From: Prevotellaceae bacterium UBA1720
Lineage (GTDB): Bacteria; Bacteroidota; Bacteroidia; Bacteroidales; Bacteroidaceae
NCBI GenBank assembly: GCA_002317475.1
Contig: DCIS01000008.1
Location: 2,997 to 12,072, forward strand
Reading direction: 5' to 3'
Length of the DNA stretch: 9,076 bases
Below, piece by piece: positions 5,486 through 9,076 of this stretch (position 1 is its first letter; the number at the start of each line of letters is the position of its first letter). The notes under the pieces were generated by a model, which saw only the letters and a list, made by a program, of their open reading frames with translations, was not told the origin of the DNA and searched no databases. The position numbers and the translations under genes are program-made.

Positions 5486-6685
5486 TTATTGTTTGTTACG
5501 CCAGATGGCCATGACCTTGTTGCGTACTGCCATGACATTGAAGATGCTGACCACAGCGAAGAGGAGCAGGCCAATGAGCAAGGCGGGAAGGACGCTGCCA
5601 CCATCCATCTCGGGGAAGACGCTGAGCAGCATATCCATATAGTAGCCACGCATGAAGAAGAGCAGCACCAGAGCCAGGACGAGCACCATAGCGTTCATGC
5701 CAATGGTGAGCAACTGGTAAGGCAGACTGACCTTCGAGGGACTATAGCCAATGAGCAGGAGGTTCTGCAGTTTATGCGTGTTCTTCTGCACCAAGAGGTA
5801 GATGCTGAGCATCAGAATATAGAAACTCAAGGCACTGATAAGCAAGCCAATAGCCATGACGATGAAGCTGATGAGACGCAGGAAGAAGGTGGTCTTGCCG
5901 GCATCGAGTTTGTCATCGGCAATCTCATAACCCTTGTCCTGGAAATACTCCACGATGTGGGCATCAGCGGGATTATAGACCTGCAGGATAAGGCGTGTGG
6001 GAGACTTGCTGCCAGAGGGGGCAAAACGTGCGTTGCTCCACTGGATGAATGCTTCGGGAGCGAGGATGGTGTTCAGACGATTGCTGAAACCAACGACCTT
6101 ACCACGAATACGTTCCTCGAGACCTGCACCACGCATCACGATGGTAATGTCAATGCTGGAGGCAAGATCCTCGCTGATCTTAGGCAGGGACTTGGTGCTG
6201 GCAAAACCGAAATTATAGAGTGCCAGGTAACTGCGGGGAAGGACAATGGGCACGCTGCGGTCACCCTCCTCGAAGCCCCAGACAGACTTGTCAACATCGA
6301 CAAACTCATCGGGGACACTCTCGAAGAACATCTCCGTGCTGATTGACGCAACACCCTGAATGCCAAAGGCTCCGACCACGGTGTATTGAGAAGGCGTAAA
6401 GGCACCGAGTTTCTTGACGAACCCTTGTGCCTCTATATCCTTGATTTCCTCTTCGCTGAACTCGGTATTGCTACCCGTGAGTCCGCCTATGGTGGTGATG
6501 CTCTTGCTTACCACAAGATAGTCGTTCTTCATGAAACCATCTTCCTGTGAGAAGGCAGGTTTCACATCGTTGTAGAACTGTATGCTGAGCAGCACGATGA
6601 GCATACCCAGCAGGTTGGCGAAGAAGAAACCAACGAGTTGAAGCACGCTGATGTGCTGACGAAGTAATTTCCAGATTAATTTCAT
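5486..6685 (-). CDS. MacB/FtsX-type ABC transporter permease
   Basis: The 399-residue inner-membrane protein has the four-helix layout of the MacB/LolC/FtsX superfamily: TM1 about 14-37, a large periplasmic domain about 40-268, TM2 about 269-299, TM3 about 323-346 and TM4 about 364-386, with a short basic C-terminus. The cytoplasmic loop between TM2 and TM3 (KNTHKLQNLLLIGYSPSKV) has the typical 'coupling' form, with LLLIGYS resembling the LRAIGAS of this family. Such proteins do not make a simple substrate channel; they move lipoproteins, export molecules or pass force to periplasmic partners. The ATPase gene ends 9 bp upstream, so the two form one complex. The kinase-RapZ gene starts 6 bp downstream. 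Substrate unknown. The ATG at 6685 gives a proper cytoplasmic N-terminus (MKLIWKLLRQH) before TM1. Confidence 0.8.
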   Translation of the reverse strand: MKLIWKLLRQHISVLQLVGFFFANLLGMLIVLLSIQFYNDVKPAFSQEDGFMKNDYLVVSKSITTIGGLTGSNTEFSEEEIKDIEAQGFVKKLGAFTPSQYTVVGAFGIQGVASISTEMFFESVPDEFVDVDKSVWGFEEGDRSVPIVLPRSYLALYNFGFASTKSLPKISEDLASSIDITIVMRGAGLEERIRGKVVGFSNRLNTILAPEAFIQWSNARFAPSGSKSPTRLILQVYNPADAHIVEYFQDKGYEIADDKLDAGKTTFFLRLISFIVMAIGLLISALSFYILMLSIYLLVQKNTHKLQNLLLIGYSPSKVSLPYQLLTIGMNAMVLVLALVLLFFMRGYYMDMLLSVFPEMDGGSVLPALLIGLLLFAVVSIFNVMAVRNKVMAIWRNKQ

Positions 6686-6694
6686 TGTCTTAAC

Positions 6695-7339
6695 TTACAA
6701 TTTCAGGACCTTCTCGTAAGGAAGGTCAATATGTTTACCGATACTGGTGACAATGACACCAGCGCCTTGACTCTTGGCCTCTTCCATCATGATTTCGCCC
6801 ATGATGCGGCTGTTGGTCTCGTCGAGATGGCTGATGGGCTCATCCACGAGAATGAAGTCGAAGGGTTGGACCAAGGCACGTATCATAGCCACGCGCTGCT
6901 GTTGTCCGAAACTCATCCGACCTATCTTAGCATCCACCTTGTCGGCAATGCCAAGGGCCTCAAACCATCGGAGTATCTGCTCCTGAGACTTGAAACCTGT
7001 AAGCTGATTCTTGATCTGCACATTCTCCAGAGCCGTCAGTTCGGGGAAGAGACGCAGTTCCTGGAACATGTGACTCAGTGACCTCTGACGCAAAGCGACC
7101 CAGTCACTGGTTTTGAGTGTACGTGCATTACGCTCATCAAAAAGAATATCACCCGTGTAGTCCTGACGATAACCGATGATGTAGCTGCACATGGACGACT
7201 TGCCCGTACCGCTGTTGGCCTGTACGAGGTAGAGGTGTCCCTTTTCGAAGCAAACCTGTTGCTTCCATACATCGCTCTGGATATCAGAACGATGCTGGAA
7301 AACAACAGGTAAAGTGTTACTTAATATGATCTTTTCCAT
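6695..7339 (-). CDS. ABC transporter ATP-binding protein (LolD/MacB-like, divergent motifs)
   Basis: The 214-residue protein would energise the permease encoded just downstream. Visible motifs: Walker A ANSGTGKSS (41-49), with Ala for the first Gly; Q-loop Gln93 in MFQELRLFPELTALENV; signature MSFGQQQRVAMIRAL (142-156) in place of LSGGQ; Walker B FILVDEP (162-168) with catalytic Glu167; D-loop SHLD (170-173). The switch His expected after the last beta strand is missing: VTS is followed by IGKHID, so Ser199 is in its place and the nearest His is 203. The chain then ends soon after, giving a short C-terminus. The ENV and FQ context resembles LolD/FtsE/MacB ATPases. ATP hydrolysis may be slow or gated, but Walker A Lys47 and Glu167 are intact. 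The upstream gap of 80 bp contains two small hairpins and may hold a promoter that I cannot define. Confidence 0.85.
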   Translation of the reverse strand: MEKIILSNTLPVVFQHRSDIQSDVWKQQVCFEKGHLYLVQANSGTGKSSMCSYIIGYRQDYTGDILFDERNARTLKTSDWVALRQRSLSHMFQELRLFPELTALENVQIKNQLTGFKSQEQILRWFEALGIADKVDAKIGRMSFGQQQRVAMIRALVQPFDFILVDEPISHLDETNSRIMGEIMMEEAKSQGAGVIVTSIGKHIDLPYEKVLKL

Positions 7340-7347
7340 TTCATAGG

Positions 7348-7361
7348 TGAGACCAATCTCA
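7348..7361. other. Short inverted repeat near the ATPase start
   Basis: TGAGA (7348-7352) and TCTCA (7357-7361) are separated by CCAA. The resulting hairpin in the minus-strand transcript ends 8 bases before the ATG at 7339 and could affect ribosome access. The stem is short, so this may be chance. Confidence 0.25.
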
Positions 7362-7388
7362 TCCCACCGAATTATTTTTTCTAATGGC

Positions 7389-7406
7389 AGGGGATTCGTT
7401 TCCCCT
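7389..7406. other. Perfect hairpin between the DUF4836-like gene and the ATPase gene
   Basis: AGGGGA (7389-7394), loop TTCGTT, TCCCCT (7401-7406). It lies 13 bases downstream of the stop of the DUF4836-like gene. In that transcript the hairpin is followed by an A-rich, not U-rich, stretch, so it is a weak terminator at best; it could instead be a processing or stabilising stem between two parts of one transcript. Confidence 0.45.
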
Positions 7407-7419
7407 CCTTTATTGCTAA

Positions 7420-9066
7420 TTATTTAAAAGCACCATTAACAGCATTGCTGGCAATGTCCAGCACAACGTCCACGAACTTCTTGCCACCCTCGGTAGAGCA
7501 GGTAACCTCGGCATGACGAGCCTCTGCCTTGATTACGAGATCCTTGAAGTTCTTCATGGACTTGATAGCCATAGCCTGCTTATCATTTTCAACCTTTGTG
7601 TTTACTACATCAGCAATGGTCTGGAAATCAACTACAGCATAGAAGTAGCAACCCTTCATGTCGCTCTTGTAAGCCTTCATGGCTGAGCTCTCCTTGCCAG
7701 CCTTTGCCACGAGGCTCTTGGCATTACTCAAGGCTATGACGCCATTGTTCTGCTGGATGAATGCCATATCCTTCATACCCTTATCAATCTTCTTGGGACC
7801 AAGCTCAACGGGCTCATCCTCTGTATACTCATCCAACTCAGCGAACTCATCGTCCATGTTCTCGTAGTAGCTATCCCAGTCATAGGTGTAGTCCATCTTG
7901 GCAAGACGGAAGTTGTTGGCATCATCCTTGATGAAATTAACGTCGCTATTCTTCTCAGCAGCAAACTGCATCAGGTCGTTGACAGTCTTCATGATCTTCT
8001 CGGGCTCCTGTGCGGGCTTTGCCATCAACAGGAACTCAGGGCTGTCACCTTCGAGATTGTTGTTCAATGCCAAAGAGATATCACCGCTAAGACCCTCCAA
8101 TGTGCCATAGAGGTCAACACCCTCAGGCAACTCCTTGAGTGCATCCTCAAGGCCGGGAATCTGCTTCACGATCTCACGAATGCTCTTGCCGGGGAAGTTG
8201 AAGACCATCCAAGCCATAGGAGTATCCAGACCCTTGTCGCAAAGTGCGCCGTCAATGGGAGTCATCTTGCTAATCAACTCCTCGTATTCCTTCTCAGCCT
8301 TGTCACTGTTGGGATAGACATCGGTGCAGAACTGAGCCTTGTCATCCTCGATGTCCCATGTCATCAACGCATTGCAATCGGGAATAACCATGGTAGCAGC
8401 ATTGAAGGCAGCCATGTCAGCGGGACTGGCGTATGCAGGCATGATGTCCTTGAGCATGTCAAAGCAAGTCTTGTACTCAAGATTGATGGCAAAACTCTTC
8501 TTAGCATCGATCAGCTGCTCGTAGAGCTTCTCGTTGAGGATGCTCTCGTCAGCCTTCTGGTTCATGAGCTTGTCCATCATGCCCTCCTTGAGATGGCCCT
8601 TAGGATTGCCATAGAAGAGCGCTTTGCTGTCATCGAAGCACAGGAAAGCGTCATCGCCCATCTGCACATAATTCTGACTACCGTCCTTCAAGACCTTCAT
8701 GTGACCTTCGGTCTCGAGGAGTGACTTGAACTCCTTGGCATCATTCAGGGCGATTACAGCACCAATGTTGGCGTTTGCATCAGCGAAGAAATAGAAGGGA
8801 CGAGTGATATCAATACCACTACCCTCGATGTAAGACATACCCATCTTGACAAAACGGGCAGGAGCACCAGCACGCTCGGCCAGCTCCTCTATACTCAGGT
8901 TGTTCTTTTCCAGAAACTCTGCAGGAGCAATACGAGCCACCATGATGGCATCCTTAGGGATTACGTTACAATAGTCGTCTTTCTTTGCTCCTCCAAAGAT
9001 GAAGTAAGCAGCTGCGGCTACAACGGCAATAAGAGCCAAGCCGATGATCGCGATTTTTTTGTTCAT
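7420..9066 (-). CDS. DUF4836-like membrane-anchored envelope protein
   Basis: The 548-residue protein has an N-terminal hydrophobic segment (about 5-24) after MNKK, with no clear lipobox, so it is probably anchored in the inner membrane with the rest outside the cytoplasm. The region just after it (DDYCNVIPKDAIMVARI) and the IDITRPFYFFAD motif (85-96) look like DUF4836, a Bacteroidales family often annotated as lipoproteins, with no known role. An acidic segment (about 392-421; Asp/Glu/Tyr-rich, for example YDWDSYYENMDDEFAELDEY) breaks up the C-terminal half. I see no catalytic motif. It lies 80 bp upstream of the ABC ATPase gene on the same strand and may be co-transcribed; a link between this surface protein and the transporter is possible but not shown. 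The ATG at 9066 follows AATTAAACAA; upstream context is cut by the window edge. Confidence 0.6.
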   Translation of the reverse strand: MNKKIAIIGLALIAVVAAAAYFIFGGAKKDDYCNVIPKDAIMVARIAPAEFLEKNNLSIEELAERAGAPARFVKMGMSYIEGSGIDITRPFYFFADANANIGAVIALNDAKEFKSLLETEGHMKVLKDGSQNYVQMGDDAFLCFDDSKALFYGNPKGHLKEGMMDKLMNQKADESILNEKLYEQLIDAKKSFAINLEYKTCFDMLKDIMPAYASPADMAAFNAATMVIPDCNALMTWDIEDDKAQFCTDVYPNSDKAEKEYEELISKMTPIDGALCDKGLDTPMAWMVFNFPGKSIREIVKQIPGLEDALKELPEGVDLYGTLEGLSGDISLALNNNLEGDSPEFLLMAKPAQEPEKIMKTVNDLMQFAAEKNSDVNFIKDDANNFRLAKMDYTYDWDSYYENMDDEFAELDEYTEDEPVELGPKKIDKGMKDMAFIQQNNGVIALSNAKSLVAKAGKESSAMKAYKSDMKGCYFYAVVDFQTIADVVNTKVENDKQAMAIKSMKNFKDLVIKAEARHAEVTCSTEGGKKFVDVVLDIASNAVNGAFK

Positions 9067-9076
9067 TTGTTTAATT

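Noticed and set aside
5474..6346. Open frame of 290 codons on the plus strand opposite the permease
   Set aside because: It runs antisense to a gene with clear membrane topology and family layout; its product is rich in His/Glu/Asp in a pattern typical of antisense frames, and it has no recognisable domain.
7340..7419. Promoter of the ABC operon in the gap upstream of the ATPase gene
   Set aside because: The best -7 candidate (TAATTCGG on the minus strand) has two mismatches and no TTTG at the right distance upstream.

Overview
The window looks like a chromosomal segment of a Bacteroidales bacterium, most likely Prevotella or a close relative. The reasons are a Bacteroidetes-type GuaA, a DUF4836-like envelope protein, A-rich leaders without clear Shine-Dalgarno sequences, a GC-rich palindromic dispersed repeat of a kind I associate with Bacteroidetes genomes, and heptamer/octamer tandem arrays directly in front of start codons. 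The assignment comes from reading the proteins; no database search was possible.

Left part (1-1244, plus strand): the 3' end of a gene that resembles the C-terminus of a DUF3987/VirE-type helicase-primase protein, then a small DUF5675-like gene. Two copies of the palindromic repeat lie here in opposite orientation. One supplies the last codons and stop of the first gene; the other is read in frame near the N-terminus of the second. This looks like a worn accessory or mobile-element remnant. A strong two-tier hairpin (1285-1326) separates it from the convergent genes to the right.

Right part (1373-9066, all minus strand), in transcription order from the right: a membrane-anchored DUF4836-like protein; an ABC ATPase; its MacB/FtsX-type permease; a fusion of an AmgK-like sugar kinase with the C-terminal sensor domain of RapZ; a MurU-like sugar-1-phosphate nucleotidyltransferase; and guaA (GMP synthase). 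ATPase, permease and kinase-RapZ are separated by only 9 and 6 bp and are very probably one operon. The kinase-RapZ and MurU-like genes together resemble the AmgK-MurU peptidoglycan-recycling route (MurNAc to MurNAc-1-P to UDP-MurNAc). The fused RapZ domain, which in E. coli senses glucosamine-6-phosphate and binds RNA, suggests an amino-sugar sensing or feedback function built into the kinase.

The MurU-like gene is bracketed by two related direct tandem arrays (3015-3091 and 3860-3936), each of about ten 7-8 bp units with the same internal order, placed upstream of guaA and of the MurU-like gene. A third, simpler heptamer array precedes the DUF5675-like gene. The most interesting items are the kinase-RapZ fusion in its envelope context, the paired arrays, and the repeat copies that have been absorbed into coding sequence.
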